From NCBI RefSeq assembly GCF_945952435.1, contig NZ_CAMFHZ010000002.1, positions 124,001-188,000 on the forward strand: a DNA stretch of 64,000 bases. Direction: 5' to 3'. Below are positions 36,880 through 46,799 of this stretch, piece by piece. Below the pieces are notes generated by a model. The model ran no database searches and had not been told where the DNA came from. It was given only the letters and a program-made list of their open reading frames with translations. Position 1 is the first letter of the stretch. The number at the start of each line of letters is the position of its first letter. The DNA comes from an uncultured Microbacterium sp. (GTDB lineage: Bacteria; Actinomycetota; Actinomycetes; Actinomycetales; Microbacteriaceae). The position numbers were made by a program, and so were the translations under genes.

Positions 36880-39800
36880 GTGCTCGACGCAACAACCTTC
36901 GATGAGCTTCGCATCGGCCTCGCGACCGCAGACGACATCCGCAAGTGGTCGTACGGTGAGGTCAAGAAGCCCGAGACCATCAACTACCGCACGCTGAAGC
37001 CGGAGAAGGACGGCCTCTTCGGCGAGCAGATCTTCGGACCCTCCCGCGACTGGGAGTGCGCCTGCGGCAAGTACAAGCGCGTCCGCTTCAAGGGCATCGT
37101 CTGCGAGCGCTGCGGCGTCGAGGTCACCAAGAGCTCGGTGCGCCGTGAGCGCATGGGCCACATCGAGCTCGCCGCCCCCGTCACCCACATCTGGTACTTC
37201 AAGGGCGTGCCCTCGCGCCTCGGCTACCTGCTGGACATGGCGCCGAAGGACCTCGAGAAGGTCATCTACTTCGCCGCGTACATGGTCATCTCCGTGGACG
37301 AGGACGCGCGTCACCGCGACCTGGCGACGCAGGAGAACAACATCCGCCTCGAGCTGAAGACGCTCGGCGACCGCCGCGACGCCAAGATCGCGGAGCGCCT
37401 GGCCAAGCTGGAGGAGGAGCTCGCGGCCCTCGAGGCCGAGGGTGCCAAGGCCGACCAGAAGAAGAAGGTCAAGGACGCCGCCGAGAAGGAGATGGCGTCC
37501 ATCCGCAAGAACGCGGACGACCAGGTCGCCAAGCTCGAGCGCATGTGGGACGAGTTCCGCGGTCTCGAGGTCGGCCAGCTCAAGCAGGAGGACGACGTCT
37601 TCCACGAGCTGCAGGACCGCTTCGGTCAGTACTTCGAGGCCTACATGGGCGCGGAGTCGATCCAGCGTCGTCTGCAGGCCTTCGACCTGGCCGCCGAGGC
37701 CGAGTCGCTGCACCTGCAGATCTCCGAGGGCAAGGGCCAGCGCAAGATCCGCGCGATCAAGCGCCTGAAGGTCGTCAACTCGTTCCTCGAGACCGGCATG
37801 AGCCCGGCCGCCATGGTGCTCGACGTCGTCCCGGTGATCCCGCCGGAGCTGCGCCCGATGGTGCAGCTGGACGGTGGCCGCTTCGCGACCAGCGACCTGA
37901 ACGACCTGTACCGTCGCGTGATCAACCGCAACAACCGTCTTCGTCGTCTGATCGACCTCGGGGCCCCCGAGATCATCGTCAACAACGAGAAGCGCATGCT
38001 GCAGGAGGCCGTCGACGCTCTGTTCGACAACGGCCGCCGCGGCCGTCCCGTCACCGGCACCGGCAACCGCGCCCTGAAGTCCCTCAGCGACATGCTGAAG
38101 GGCAAGCAGGGTCGCTTCCGTCAGAACCTGCTCGGCAAGCGCGTGGACTACTCGGGCCGTTCGGTCATCATCGTCGGCCCGCAGCTCAAGCTCCACCAGT
38201 GCGGTCTGCCCAAGCAGATGGCCCTCGAGCTGTTCAAGCCGTTCGTGATCAAGCGCCTGATCGACCTCGGTCACTCGCAGAACATCAAGGCCGCCAAGCG
38301 CGCCGTCGAGCGCACCCGTCCCGAGGTCTGGGACGTGCTCGAGGAGATCATCCGCGAGCGTCCGGTGCTGCTCAACCGCGCCCCCACGCTGCACCGCCTC
38401 GGCATCCAGGCCTTCGAGCCGCAGCTCGTCGAGGGCAAGGCCATCCAGCTGCACCCGCTCGTGTGCGCGGCGTTCAACGCCGACTTCGACGGTGACCAGA
38501 TGGCCGTGCACCTGCCGCTGTCGGTCGAGGCCCAGGCCGAGGCCCGCGTGCTGATGCTCGCGTCGAACAACATCCTGAAGCCGTCGGACGGCCGCCCGGT
38601 GACCCTGCCCTCGCAGGACATGATCATCGGTCTGCACCACCTGACCACGGTCAAGGACGGCGCGGATGGCGAGGGTCGCGTGTTCGGCTCCGTGGGCGAG
38701 GCGATCCTGGCGAAGGACGAGGGCACCCTCGACCTGCAGGCCAAGATCCGCATCCGCATCCCCGGCCTGACCTTCCTCGAGGGGGAGGCTCCCGAGGGCT
38801 ACGAGCGCCACGGCCTCGTGGACGCGTCGCTCGGCCAGGCGATCTTCAACGACACGCTGCCGAAGGGCTACCCGTTCGTGCGCGAGGTCGCCGACAAGGG
38901 CAAGCTGTCGCAGATCGTCAACAAGCTCGCCGAGGAGTACCCCAAGGTCGAGACCGCCGCGGCGCTGGACCGCATCAAGGACGCCGGCTTCTACTGGGCC
39001 ACGCGCTCCGGTGTGACCGTCGCCCTGAGCGATGTCGTGACGCCGCCGAACAAGGCGGAGATCGTCGCCGGCTACGAGAAGCAGGCCGAGAAGGTCCAGG
39101 GTCAGTACGACAAGGGCCTCATCACCGACGCCGAGCGTCGTCGCGAACTCATCCAGATCTGGACGTCTGCGACCGACGAGGTCCAGGCGGCCATGATGGC
39201 GAACTTCCCGGCGGACAACACCATCAACCGCATGGTGTCCTCGGGCGCCCGTGGTAACTGGCTGCAGATCCGCAACATCGCGGGTATGCGCGGTCTGGTG
39301 AACAACCCCAAGGGTGAGCTCATCCCGCGTCCGATCATCTCCTCGTACCGCGAGGGGCTGTCGGTGGCGGAGTACTTCATCGCCACGCACGGTACCCGCA
39401 AGGGTCTCGCCGACACCGCTCTGCGCACCGCCGACTCGGGTTACCTGACCCGTCGTCTGGTGGACGTCTCGCAGGACGTCATCATCCGTGAGGACGACTG
39501 CGGCACGTCGAAGGGTCTCGAGCTGCCGATCGCCGCGCCGAACGCGGCCGGCGAGCTGGTCCGCGACCCGAACGTGGAGAACTCGGTGTTCGCCCGGACG
39601 CTCGCGTCGGACGTCGTCAACGAGGCCGGCGAGGTTCTCGCCTCCGCCGGTGAGGACGTCGGAGACGTGCTCATCGACAAGCTGGTCGCCGCGGGCGTGG
39701 AGTCGATCAAGGTCCGCTCCGTGCTGACCTGCGACTCGGCCGTCGGCGTCTGCGCGCAGTGCTACGGCCGCTCGCTGGCCACCGGCAAGACGGTGGACAT

Positions 39801-40746
39801 CGGCGAGGCCGTGGGCATCATCGCGGCCCAGTCGATCGGTGAGCCCGGCACCCAGCTGACGATGCGTACCTTCCACCTCGCCTCCGCAGGCGACATCACG
39901 CAGGGTCTGCCCCGCGTGCAGGAGCTGTTCGAGGCGCGCACCCCGAAGGGTGCCTCCCCGATCGCCGAGGCCGATGGCCGGATCACGATCGAGGAGACCG
40001 AGAAGTCGAAGAAGGTCATCCTCACGCCCGACAACGGCGACGAGGAAGTGGTCTACCCCGTGCTGAAGCGTGCGACGCTCCTCGTCGAGGACGGCCAGCA
40101 CGTCGTCGTCGGCGAGCCGCTGCAGGTCGGAACGCTGGACCCCAAGGAGGTCATGCGCGTCATGGGTGCCCGCGAGGTGCAGCGCTACCTCGTCAACGGC
40201 GTCCAGGGCGTGTACCGCTCCCAGGGTGTGCCGATCCACGACAAGCACATCGAGGTCATCGTGCGTCAGATGCTGCGCAAGGTCACCGTCGTCGACCACG
40301 GCGACACGACCCTGCTCCCCGGCGAGATGCTCGACGCCCGTCGGTACCAGGACGTCAACCGTGAGGCCGTCGCGGCGGGCAAGCGCCCGGCGTCCGGTCG
40401 CCCGGAGCTGATGGGTATCACCAAGGCGTCGCTCGCGACCGAGTCGTGGCTGTCGGCCGCGTCCTTCCAGGAGACGACCCGCGTGCTCACGCAGGCCGCG
40501 ATGGAGGGCAAGAGCGACCCGCTGGTCGGCCTCAAGGAGAACGTCATCATCGGAAAGCTCATCCCCGCGGGGACCGGGCTGCGTCGCTACCGCGACATCA
40601 CGGTGGAGGCGACCGAGGAGGCCAAGAGCGAGCGCTACCCGAACCGGATCTTCGCATCCGACGGGGCGTACGCCGACGGCGACTTCGGTTACGTCGACTT
40701 CGACGCGTTCTCGACCGACGACATCACCCCCGGCACCTACAACTGA
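36880..40746 (+). CDS. rpoC: DNA-directed RNA polymerase beta' subunit
   Basis: A 1,288-residue beta' subunit. The N-terminal zinc site is C60, C62, C75 and C78; the catalytic magnesium loop [12 protein letters not shown] begins at N533; the second zinc site is [13 protein letters not shown]. The actinobacterial insert between the clamp helices (Glu/Lys-rich, about residues 150-215) is present. The start is GTG 36880 after GGAGAA. A perfect terminator follows 20 bp after the stop. Confidence 0.99.
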   Translation: MLDATTFDELRIGLATADDIRKWSYGEVKKPETINYRTLKPEKDGLFGEQIFGPSRDWECACGKYKRVRFKGIVCERCGVEVTKSSVRRERMGHIELAAPVTHIWYFKGVPSRLGYLLDMAPKDLEKVIYFAAYMVISVDEDARHRDLATQENNIRLELKTLGDRRDAKIAERLAKLEEELAALEAEGAKADQKKKVKDAAEKEMASIRKNADDQVAKLERMWDEFRGLEVGQLKQEDDVFHELQDRFGQYFEAYMGAESIQRRLQAFDLAAEAESLHLQISEGKGQRKIRAIKRLKVVNSFLETGMSPAAMVLDVVPVIPPELRPMVQLDGGRFATSDLNDLYRRVINRNNRLRRLIDLGAPEIIVNNEKRMLQEAVDALFDNGRRGRPVTGTGNRALKSLSDMLKGKQGRFRQNLLGKRVDYSGRSVIIVGPQLKLHQCGLPKQMALELFKPFVIKRLIDLGHSQNIKAAKRAVERTRPEVWDVLEEIIRERPVLLNRAPTLHRLGIQAFEPQLVEGKAIQLHPLVCAAFNADFDGDQMAVHLPLSVEAQAEARVLMLASNNILKPSDGRPVTLPSQDMIIGLHHLTTVKDGADGEGRVFGSVGEAILAKDEGTLDLQAKIRIRIPGLTFLEGEAPEGYERHGLVDASLGQAIFNDTLPKGYPFVREVADKGKLSQIVNKLAEEYPKVETAAALDRIKDAGFYWATRSGVTVALSDVVTPPNKAEIVAGYEKQAEKVQGQYDKGLITDAERRRELIQIWTSATDEVQAAMMANFPADNTINRMVSSGARGNWLQIRNIAGMRGLVNNPKGELIPRPIISSYREGLSVAEYFIATHGTRKGLADTALRTADSGYLTRRLVDVSQDVIIREDDCGTSKGLELPIAAPNAAGELVRDPNVENSVFARTLASDVVNEAGEVLASAGEDVGDVLIDKLVAAGVESIKVRSVLTCDSAVGVCAQCYGRSLATGKTVDIGEAVGIIAAQSIGEPGTQLTMRTFHLASAGDITQGLPRVQELFEARTPKGASPIAEADGRITIEETEKSKKVILTPDNGDEEVVYPVLKRATLLVEDGQHVVVGEPLQVGTLDPKEVMRVMGAREVQRYLVNGVQGVYRSQGVPIHDKHIEVIVRQMLRKVTVVDHGDTTLLPGEMLDARRYQDVNREAVAAGKRPASGRPELMGITKASLATESWLSAASFQETTRVLTQAAMEGKSDPLVGLKENVIIGKLIPAGTGLRRYRDITVEATEEAKSERYPNRIFASDGAYADGDFGYVDFDAFSTDDITPGTYN

Positions 40747-40766
40747 GTGAGGGTGATCGCCTGACC

Positions 40767-40800
40767 GAGGCCCCCGGATCCGCACGGATCCGGGGGCCTC
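40767..40800 (+). terminator. Intrinsic terminator after rpoC
   Basis: Perfect 15-bp arms GAGGCCCCCGGATCC (40767-40781) and GGATCCGGGGGCCTC (40786-40800) with loop GCAC. This is the strongest hairpin of the rpoBC unit and marks its end, although the T-run is short. Confidence 0.8.
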
Positions 40801-40820
40801 GTCGTCTCCGGATCCGTCCC

Positions 40821-40992
40821 TCCCTCCTCGCTCCCGTCGCTCCCTCCTCGCTCCCGTCTCTCCCTGCTCCCGTCGCAACGGATGTCGTTCTGGCCGCGTC
40901 TGAGCGACCGTTTCTGCGACCGGAACGAGGGGACGCGGGAGCGAGCGGACGCGGGGTCAGGAGACGCGGGGTCAGGAGACGCGGTGTCGGGA
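40821..40992. repeat. Short tandem repeats between rpoC and a lipoprotein gene
   Basis: Two kinds of tandem repeat fill this gap. A 20-bp unit beginning TCCCTCCTCGCTCCCGT is repeated at 40821-40840 and 40841-40858. A 15-bp unit GACGCGGGGTCAGGA occurs at 40948-40962 and 40963-40977, with a degenerate third copy at 40978-40992 right before the lipoprotein gene end. No gene is supported here. Confidence 0.65.
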
Positions 40993-40996
40993 GATG

Positions 40997-41602
40997 TCAG
41001 GATCCGAAGACGTGCGCGATGATGCTCGAGGTGTAGCCCGTGGGTGCGAGGTTCGCGTAGCGCGAGTCGATGAGAACACCGTCCCGCCAGAACAGGGTGC
41101 GGCCGTCCGTGACGGGGTATTTCGGGTCGGGCCACTCCTTCTCGCAACGGGTGCCGCCGTCCGGCGTGTAGCAGGTGAACCCGTCGGTCTTCACGAGGCC
41201 GTTCAACAGATCGAGGGCAGGGCCGCGGTCCTTGTAGGCGATGGTCGTCACCATGGTCGACGTGTCCGCGCGGGGATCGCCCCAGATGCAGGTGAGGGAG
41301 CCGTCGGCCTGCACCCCGCTCGATCCCCATTCCGGGTCGTTCAACGGCATGCTTCCGAGCTGGGACAGGACGTCGGCGGAGAGGATCGCACGGCAGTCGC
41401 TCGGCAGCGCCACGGGAGTCGCCGTCGGCGAGGGCGTCGGTGATGCTGATCCACCCGGCGTGGGCCGGGGGGAGGACGTTCCCAGAAACGAGGCCGACGA
41501 CGCGGAGGTGCCTGATCCGCCGGGCGCGGCGGACGAACAGGCGGCCAGCACGCCGACGAGGGCGAGGGTGCTCAGAACGGTCGCGACCGTGCGCGTCTTC
41601 AT
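40997..41602 (-). CDS. Secreted lipoprotein of unknown function
   Basis: A 201-residue lipoprotein. The signal peptide MKTRTVATVLSTLALVGVLAAC ends at the lipidated Cys22, followed by a Ser/Pro/Thr-rich linker of about 45 residues and then a compact domain. Four cysteines (in PSDCRAIL, LTCIWGD, FTCYTPD and TRCEKEW) could form two disulfides. The layout is similar to DUF3558-like actinobacterial lipoproteins, but I cannot confirm the family. It is convergent with rpoC and divergent from the next gene. Confidence 0.75.
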   Translation of the reverse strand: MKTRTVATVLSTLALVGVLAACSSAAPGGSGTSASSASFLGTSSPRPTPGGSASPTPSPTATPVALPSDCRAILSADVLSQLGSMPLNDPEWGSSGVQADGSLTCIWGDPRADTSTMVTTIAYKDRGPALDLLNGLVKTDGFTCYTPDGGTRCEKEWPDPKYPVTDGRTLFWRDGVLIDSRYANLAPTGYTSSIIAHVFGS

Positions 41603-41686
41603 GTCGCCACGATAGGGGCAGATCGAGGCGTTCGCGGCGCGCAGCGCGGGGGTACCCTGGGGAGACTCTCGGCGGAAGGGGCTCGG

Positions 41687-42457
41687 ATGACCGAACGTCA
41701 CGTGACGATCCTGGGCGACGTGCGGATCGAGGAGGTCCGCGATGCCCAGGGCGTGCGCGAGCGGGTCGCCGGCGACGCGGTGGAGCTGGTGCGTGCACTG
41801 CGCGACCACGGCGTGGTCGTGACCGTCGTCACGCCGATCGGCGAGGACGCGGACGGAGAGCGGATCCGTGCCGTGTTCGCGGATGTCGGAGCGCAGCTCG
41901 TCGGGATCCCCGCGCCGGAGGGCACGCCGCGGTGGATGATCGTCCGGGACCGCGCCGGCGCCCAGAGCGTGCTGCGACGCGGCGGCACGACCTCCTTCGT
42001 TGAGACGCGCCGCTCGCTGGCGGCGCAGAGCGAGGCGGAGCATGTCGTCGACCTCCGCGAGACCGACGGCAGCGAGGAGGACGGCGCGGCCGTCGCGGAA
42101 CGACGCGATGCGGTGCTGCGCGCGCTGGGTCTGCGATCGGAGGACGAGGGCACTTCGCGTCCTCCCGCGGGTGTTCCGGACGCGCCGACGGCGGCGTCCC
42201 CCGCGACGGAGGGCGGCGGAGACGCGCCGGGCGGAGCGTCCGAGGAGTCGTCCCCGCGGGAGTCCGTCGCGGGGGACGCCGCCCCGAAGGCGTCGTCGGA
42301 TACCGCGCGCGGGCGGTCGCGGCTCCTGCCCGCGCCGGTCGTCGCGGGGACGGTCCGCCATGCTCCGGTGCGGCTGACCTCCCCCGGGGAGTCCGTGCGC
42401 GGAGAGGCCCCCGACCTGCATGGACTCGCCGATCGGATCGGTCGGATCGCGACCTGA
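41687..42457 (+). CDS. Hypothetical protein with a half PfkB-like N-terminal domain
   Basis: A 256-residue protein. Residues 1-100 (VTILGDVRIEEVRD; ELVRALRDHGVVVTVVTPIG; DADGERIRAVFADVGAQLVG) resemble the first half of ribokinase-type sugar kinases. The C-terminal kinase half with the GAGD motif is absent. The remainder is Ala/Ser/Glu-rich and likely disordered, ending in a short Arg-containing tail. It probably is not a kinase; it could be a degenerate or binding-only derivative. It lies just before tRNA-Tyr. Confidence 0.6.
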   Translation: MTERHVTILGDVRIEEVRDAQGVRERVAGDAVELVRALRDHGVVVTVVTPIGEDADGERIRAVFADVGAQLVGIPAPEGTPRWMIVRDRAGAQSVLRRGGTTSFVETRRSLAAQSEAEHVVDLRETDGSEEDGAAVAERRDAVLRALGLRSEDEGTSRPPAGVPDAPTAASPATEGGGDAPGGASEESSPRESVAGDAAPKASSDTARGRSRLLPAPVVAGTVRHAPVRLTSPGESVRGEAPDLHGLADRIGRIAT

Positions 42458-42554
42458 GAACAGGGTCCTCCGCCGATTTCCGGTCAGGCCGCGCGGCCGG
42501 TATGCTTGATCTTCGCGCCCCCGGTCGGCTGGAAAAGCGGGACGGGCGTGCATT

Positions 42555-42636
42555 GGCAAGTTGCCCGAGCGGCCAAAGGGAGCTGACTGTAAATCAGCCG
42601 CGTAATGCTTCGGGGGTTCGAATCCCTCACTTGCCA
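42555..42636 (+). tRNA. tRNA-Tyr: tRNA-Tyr (anticodon GTA)
   Basis: A complete class II tRNA. The acceptor arms GGCAAGT (42555-42561) and ACTTGCC (42629-42635) pair fully, with discriminator A. The anticodon stem-loop is GCTGA-CTGTAAA-TCAGC with anticodon GTA, a long variable arm follows, and the T-loop is GGGGGTTCGAATCCC. CC of the CCA end is encoded. Its 3' part is the attachment site of the island that follows. Confidence 0.97.
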
Positions 42637-42639
42637 CCC
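42609..42639 (+). repeat. Attachment site attL (31-bp direct repeat)
   Basis: The left copy of the 31-bp core starting TTCGGGGGTTCGAATC and ending at GCCACCC covers the T-arm and acceptor end of tRNA-Tyr. It matches 48882-48912 exactly. The flanking bases differ on both sides, which delimits the core. Confidence 0.93.
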
Positions 42640-42645
42640 CAATCA

Positions 42646-42690
42646 AAAGGCCTCTGACCAGGCATTAACCAGCCAAGGTCAGAGGCCTTT
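42646..42690. terminator. Bidirectional terminator after tRNA-Tyr and integrase
   Basis: Perfect 14-bp arms AAAGGCCTCTGACC (42646-42659) and GGTCAGAGGCCTTT (42677-42690) with a 17-nt loop. The A/T ends on both sides suit termination in both directions, for the tRNA and the convergent integrase. Confidence 0.85.
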
Positions 42691-42723
42691 CTGGTCCCAT
42701 GGGGCGAACTATGGGGCAACGTC

Positions 42724-43927
42724 CTACTGAACGAGCGCCGCGAACCTGTCCGCGGCAGCCCGTCCCATAGTCGGGTTCACGTGTGAATAGATGTCCATCG
42801 TGATGGCGATGCTCGCGTGCCCCAACCGCTCCTGAACGACCTTGGGTGACTCGCCGAGCTGCAGCAGCAGCGTCGCATGCGTATGGCGGAGTCCGTGCAA
42901 CGGGATGTGCGGAAGGTCCCGCATGACTCGCTGTGCCGACGTCGTCCGTCGCTTCCAACGGTTCGTGACGAGTACTGGGCTCAGCATCTTGCCGTCCTCG
43001 GCACCGAAGACGAATGCACCCGGTCGTGCGAAGTCGAGGGCGAGCGACCCCCGCTCGGTCTTGTGCGTCTTAAGTACCGCAAGAAGCCCAGCGTCGACAT
43101 CGACCGCGCGGGCGGCGCCCGACTTAGGAACTTTCACACGGTCACGGGTCGCAATATCAGCGGCCCTCCGAATTGAGATCCGACCATGGGCAAAGTCGAT
43201 GTCACGCCACTGCAGCGCGAGCGCCTCACCTCGACGCATGCCCGTGTGTGCGAGCGTGAGCCACAGGGGATAGCTCTCGTCGTTGATGGCCTTCCGGCTC
43301 CACTCCATGAAGCCCTTGAGCTGCTCCGCAGTCCAGGTAACGATCTCGCGACGCTCAGCACGAATATCGCGGCCCGTTGGTGCCTTGACGGTCTTCTTGA
43401 GTCGGGCCGGGTTCTTCGTGATGAAACCGTCCTCCATCGCCGAGTCCACGATCGCCGCGAGCGTGATGCTCGTCTTGTTGACCGTGTTCGAACTCAAGGG
43501 CCCCCTCCCGGCCACCACGCTCCTTCAGGGTCTTGTAGACCTTACCGATTGCGGGACCCGTGATCTTGTCCAGCTGCTTGGAACCGAGGTGCGGCACCAG
43601 ATGGTTGTAGAACTGGCGGCGGTATCCGAGAAGAGTGCTTGGCTCGAGCGTCAAAGCGTCGAGCCAGTCAGACCCATACGCCTCCAGCGTTGCCACCGCG
43701 CCATGGAACTTCTCGTCATTCTTCCGCTTCCGAAGCGCTTCCTGCATCGCATCGTCGGCATCGTCATCGGTCAGGGAGCCGCCCCGGCTGAACTTCTTCT
43801 CGCCGGCATCCGGCTGTTCCGGATCGATCGGAATCCACAACTGATAGCGCCACCTCAGCCCAGCCCTAGTCTGATAACTCTGCAGCGAGCCCTTCCCCCG
43901 ACGCCGCGAACGTGGCCGCGTAGCCAT
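42724..43927 (-). pseudogene. Tyrosine-recombinase phage integrase, frameshifted
   Basis: The N-terminal part (from ATG 43927, MATRPRSRRRGKGSLQSYQ, with SAM-like DNA-binding region to about residue 140) and the C-terminal catalytic part are in different frames. They meet at a run of five C on the + strand (43501-43505). Removing one base there gives a continuous 400-residue integrase reading ERGGREGPLSSNTVNKT. The catalytic set is otherwise intact: Arg in LAHTGMRRGEAL, HGLRHTHAT, LGHAS and Tyr in DIYSH. The 3' end faces attL, as expected for an integrase of a tRNA-targeting element. The break is either real decay or a homopolymer error. Confidence 0.88.
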
Positions 43928-43928
43928 C

Positions 43929-45506
43929 GCGCTCATCCAGACCGGCAGCCAGGCTAACGACGCCCTCCGCACGATGGTGCAGGCGCTTACCGGACTCGTC
44001 GGGATGTATAGCGACCTGCCTGCGCCCGTGCAGGCGGTGACGTCCGTCGTTGGCGGGGCGACTGCCGCCGTGCTCCTCTCGGGCGGGGCGGCGTTCAAGG
44101 CGATCCGGCCTGGTTGGAGTTCTCCGAGACGGTGAAGGCCTCAAACCTGTCCATGAAGGGGATCGGTCTGTCAGCGGGAGTGGCGGGGTTGGCGCTCGGG
44201 GGCCTGTTCTTCGTTGTCGGAGAGCTCGCAGCGCGTCAGCAGCGCGCTCGAGAGTTGGCGCAGGAGTACGCAGATATCATCTCGGAAGGCGCGGACAAGA
44301 TTGGTGAGTCGGCGCGCAAGCTCGCGATCGAACAGTTGAAGAAGGGCGGCGACGCTCTCTCCTTCAACTGGCAGTCCGCCTACGACGCGTCGGAGAAGCT
44401 TGGCGTCTCCCTCGACACTGTCACCAGCGCGGCTCTCGGGAACAAGTCCGCGATGGCCGACCTCGGCCGTTACTACAAGGCCTTCAATGGCGATCAGGGT
44501 GAGCTGAACAAGATCATGTCCGAGACCGGCATGAACGCGTTCGAGGTGCGGTTTGCGCTCGAAGCGATGGTCGGTGGGATCAACAATCAGAACGACGCGA
44601 GCCAGCGCGGAACCGAGCTGAAGAAGCAGGAGACTGAAGCAACCGAGGGCTCGGTGGATGCTTCGAAGACGGCCGCGGAGTCGTGCCTGGACGAGTCGAA
44701 GAAGGTCGACGAGCTGAACTCGCAGCTTTCGGAACTGATCAACAAGATCAACGAGACGAACGGCACGAACCAGGACGCTGTCTCCTCAAACGCCCGCTAT
44801 CAGGAAGCTCTCGCCGGCATCAGCGACGCCGTGCAGAAGCAGCGTGACGAGTTTGAGAAAGCCCACGACACCCTCGACGGGTTCGCTCTCTCCCTGGACG
44901 AGAGCACGGTGTCTGGGTCCGCGAACGCCGCGATGCTCTCTGACGTCGCGGGGGCCGCGCAGACGGCCGCGGAGAAGCAATACGAGGTCGATCGGGCCAC
45001 GATGTCCGGCAAGGACGCTGCTGACAAGTACGCGGCCACGTTGGCGGACCAGAAACAGAAGTTCATCGACTCCGCCGTCGCGGCAGGCTTCTCCCCGAGA
45101 CGAGGTCCAAAAGCTCGCCGACAGAGTCTTCGCACTTCCCGCAGCGAAGAGCATGGACGTCCTCGCCACCACTGGCCCCGCGATCGGCACGATCGACAAC
45201 TTCATCGCCCGCTACGGCACTTTGAACGGCACCATCGAGTACCGGGCTGTGCTGCCGGATCTGAACGGAGCCGCCTCGGGCAACGGCCGCATGGGCACCT
45301 ACGCGAGCGGTGGGCCCGTCCACGGCCCCGGCTCCGCAACGTCGGACAGCGTGCCCGTCTGGCTGTCCAACGGCGAACACGTCCTCACTGCTGCCGAGGT
45401 TCAGGCAGCGGGCGGGCACAGTGTCATCGAACGATGGCGAGCCGAGCCAGGACGAAGACAGCGTAGTGCTGGTCACGGACACGCTCGTGGTGCAAGGCGC
45501 GAATGA
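43929..45506 (+). pseudogene. Phage tail tape-measure protein remnant with two frameshifts
   Basis: Three consecutive frames read as one protein after two single-base fixes: a missing base near 44101 (restores KADPAWLEFSETVKAS) and an extra A at 45098 (restores GFSPDEVQKLADRVFALP). The joined product has a hydrophobic segment, long helical Gln/Glu/Lys-rich stretches, and the C-terminal pattern GGPVHGPGSATSDSVPVWLSNGEHVLTA typical of tape-measure or minor tail proteins of Gram-positive siphophages. The N-terminal bulk is absent: the remnant begins right at the divergent integrase start, so a deletion joined the two. Confidence 0.82.
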
Positions 45507-46068
45507 CACTCCCGTGTACTACAGCCACAAGGTGCACCCGTTGCCGCAGTTGAAGATCGTGATGGCCTCAACCGGCACAGCCGAGGTTGCGGAAGCGCTC
45601 CTCGAGTACATCTCAACCCAGGCCGGCTTGCGCGACATCGATGACGTCGACAAGATCGCGACCGAGAAGCTACGCGAGTTTCAGGAAAACGTCGCCGAAG
45701 AACACGGCGACGCCGAAACAACGACGATCTACCTCTACGGCTTTCCGTTCGGAACACGCAACGCGGTCGCGTAAAGCTACACGTCCATGAACGGGCAGAG
45801 GTTCGAGTCAAAGCGGTTCGAGGGTACTCGCTTCATGGTCAAGCCCGCACCTCAGACGTTCACCCTCGAGGCTGCGTACGACCCTGAGGAGTGCGTCGAA
45901 CTGGCCCACCGCATCCGAGAAGAACAGCAGGCATTCGCTGCAAGCGGTGTCCCCTCCGTTCCCATCGGTGGCGAGATCTGGGCTTGGCTGGTCAGGCGGA
46001 ACGACATCCGCCTGACCCGCCTGCACCGGTTCGCGGACTACGACGAATCATTGACCAGTTACGTCTAA
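45466..46068 (+). pseudogene. Ntn-hydrolase-like phage-associated protein split by an in-frame stop
   Basis: Two open segments in one frame, 45466-45774 and 45787-46068, are separated by only TAA plus four codons. Read through, they give about 200 residues: TDTLVVQGANDTPVYYSHK, TTIYLYGFPFGTRNAVA, then SYTSMNGQRFESKRF and VPIGGEIWAWLV. The order matches small proteasome-fold (Ntn-hydrolase-like) proteins that I recall from proteobacterial and phage contexts; that assignment is tentative. The N-terminus also looks short. ATG 45787 could still start a 93-residue product. Confidence 0.55.
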
Positions 46069-46083
46069 TTGCTGCTGGGCAAA

Positions 46084-46117
46084 GCGCCCCCGTCAGGGTT
46101 TTCCGGGACGGGGGCGC
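46084..46117. terminator. Bidirectional terminator
   Basis: Perfect 11-bp arms GCGCCCCCGTC (46084-46094) and GACGGGGGCGC (46107-46117), then CTTCT. It separates the convergent split gene and the exported-protein gene. Confidence 0.8.
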
Positions 46118-46129
46118 CTTCTCGTTGGC

Positions 46130-46687
46130 TCAGCGAATCTGACAGACCATATCGTTCGCATTGGCGATGAACGCCTTGCCGTACGCGCTGATCCCGGCGC
46201 CTTCGTGCCCAGGGACGTTCGACGTCATCATGATGGCGTAGTCGTAACGAGTGCCCCGAGGGTAGGCCGTCCACGTCTCACCAGGTTTGAGAACCGGAGA
46301 CGAACAGCTGACGTCGACCGTGACAGATTCTGATGCAGAGATCCCGAGGCCTGCAGCGATCTCACCCCGCGTGATACCCGTCGACACCTCGATCGTCGTC
46401 GTCGCGGTGTGCCCTTTAGCGATCGTGCAAGTTCCACCCGCCGAGCTGCAGCTACCGATCGCCTGCGTGTAGTCGATCCACTGAGGCGTACTTGAAACGT
46501 CGGTCACTCTGTAGGTCGTGCCGTAAGGCGGCCGGGCAGGGACGGAGTCGTTCTGGGCCGACGATGTGTCCGGCGCGGGAGAGGGCGGCGCGCCCTCCGT
46601 TGCGTGGGCAGGTGCGGACATCACAACACTTCCGGCGATGATGGCGACTCCCCCGAGAACGCTCACCATCCGATTCTTGAACTTCAT
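46130..46687 (-). CDS. Small secreted protein of the island
   Basis: A 185-residue protein with a Sec signal peptide (basic MKFKNR, hydrophobic VSVLGGVAIIAGSVVM, cleavage after APAHA). A Pro/Ser-rich stretch follows, then a domain with four cysteines (GSCSSAGGTCT, DVSCSSP, DMVCQIR), probably disulfide-bonded. No family is recognised. The TTIEVSTGITRGEIAAGLGISASESVTVDVSC segment is beta-rich, somewhat like proteins that coat or bind surfaces. A surface or interaction function introduced by the element is a guess. Confidence 0.7.
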   Translation of the reverse strand: MKFKNRMVSVLGGVAIIAGSVVMSAPAHATEGAPPSPAPDTSSAQNDSVPARPPYGTTYRVTDVSSTPQWIDYTQAIGSCSSAGGTCTIAKGHTATTTIEVSTGITRGEIAAGLGISASESVTVDVSCSSPVLKPGETWTAYPRGTRYDYAIMMTSNVPGHEGAGISAYGKAFIANANDMVCQIR

Positions 46688-46799
46688 ACAATTACCCTCC
46701 GGTTAGCGAGGGATCACTGAACGACCCCCCCGTCCCGGTTGATCTTGACACCGGTCCCCGCTCCCCGCAAGGGTGGAGTTTCCACGGAATCGAGGTCCG

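Noticed and set aside
33158..36895. Very long open frame antisense to rpoB
   Set aside because: Same reason: low-complexity product, no ribosome site, and rpoB on the other strand is certain.
36877..40878. Very long open frame antisense to rpoC (over 1,300 codons)
   Set aside because: It is a by-product of high GC and codon bias opposite a highly conserved gene; its composition is Arg/Asp/Val-rich without any domain pattern.
40948..40992. Possible CRISPR or protein repeat
   Set aside because: The 15-bp units are directly tandem, without spacers, outside any supported gene.
43866..44144. Minus-strand frame upstream of the integrase as a possible excisionase
   Set aside because: Its sequence is the antisense of the tape-measure remnant and lacks any HTH pattern.
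44050..44307. Separate small plus-strand gene inside the phage remnant
   Set aside because: It is an alternate frame of the tape-measure remnant; the repaired frame explains the sequence better.
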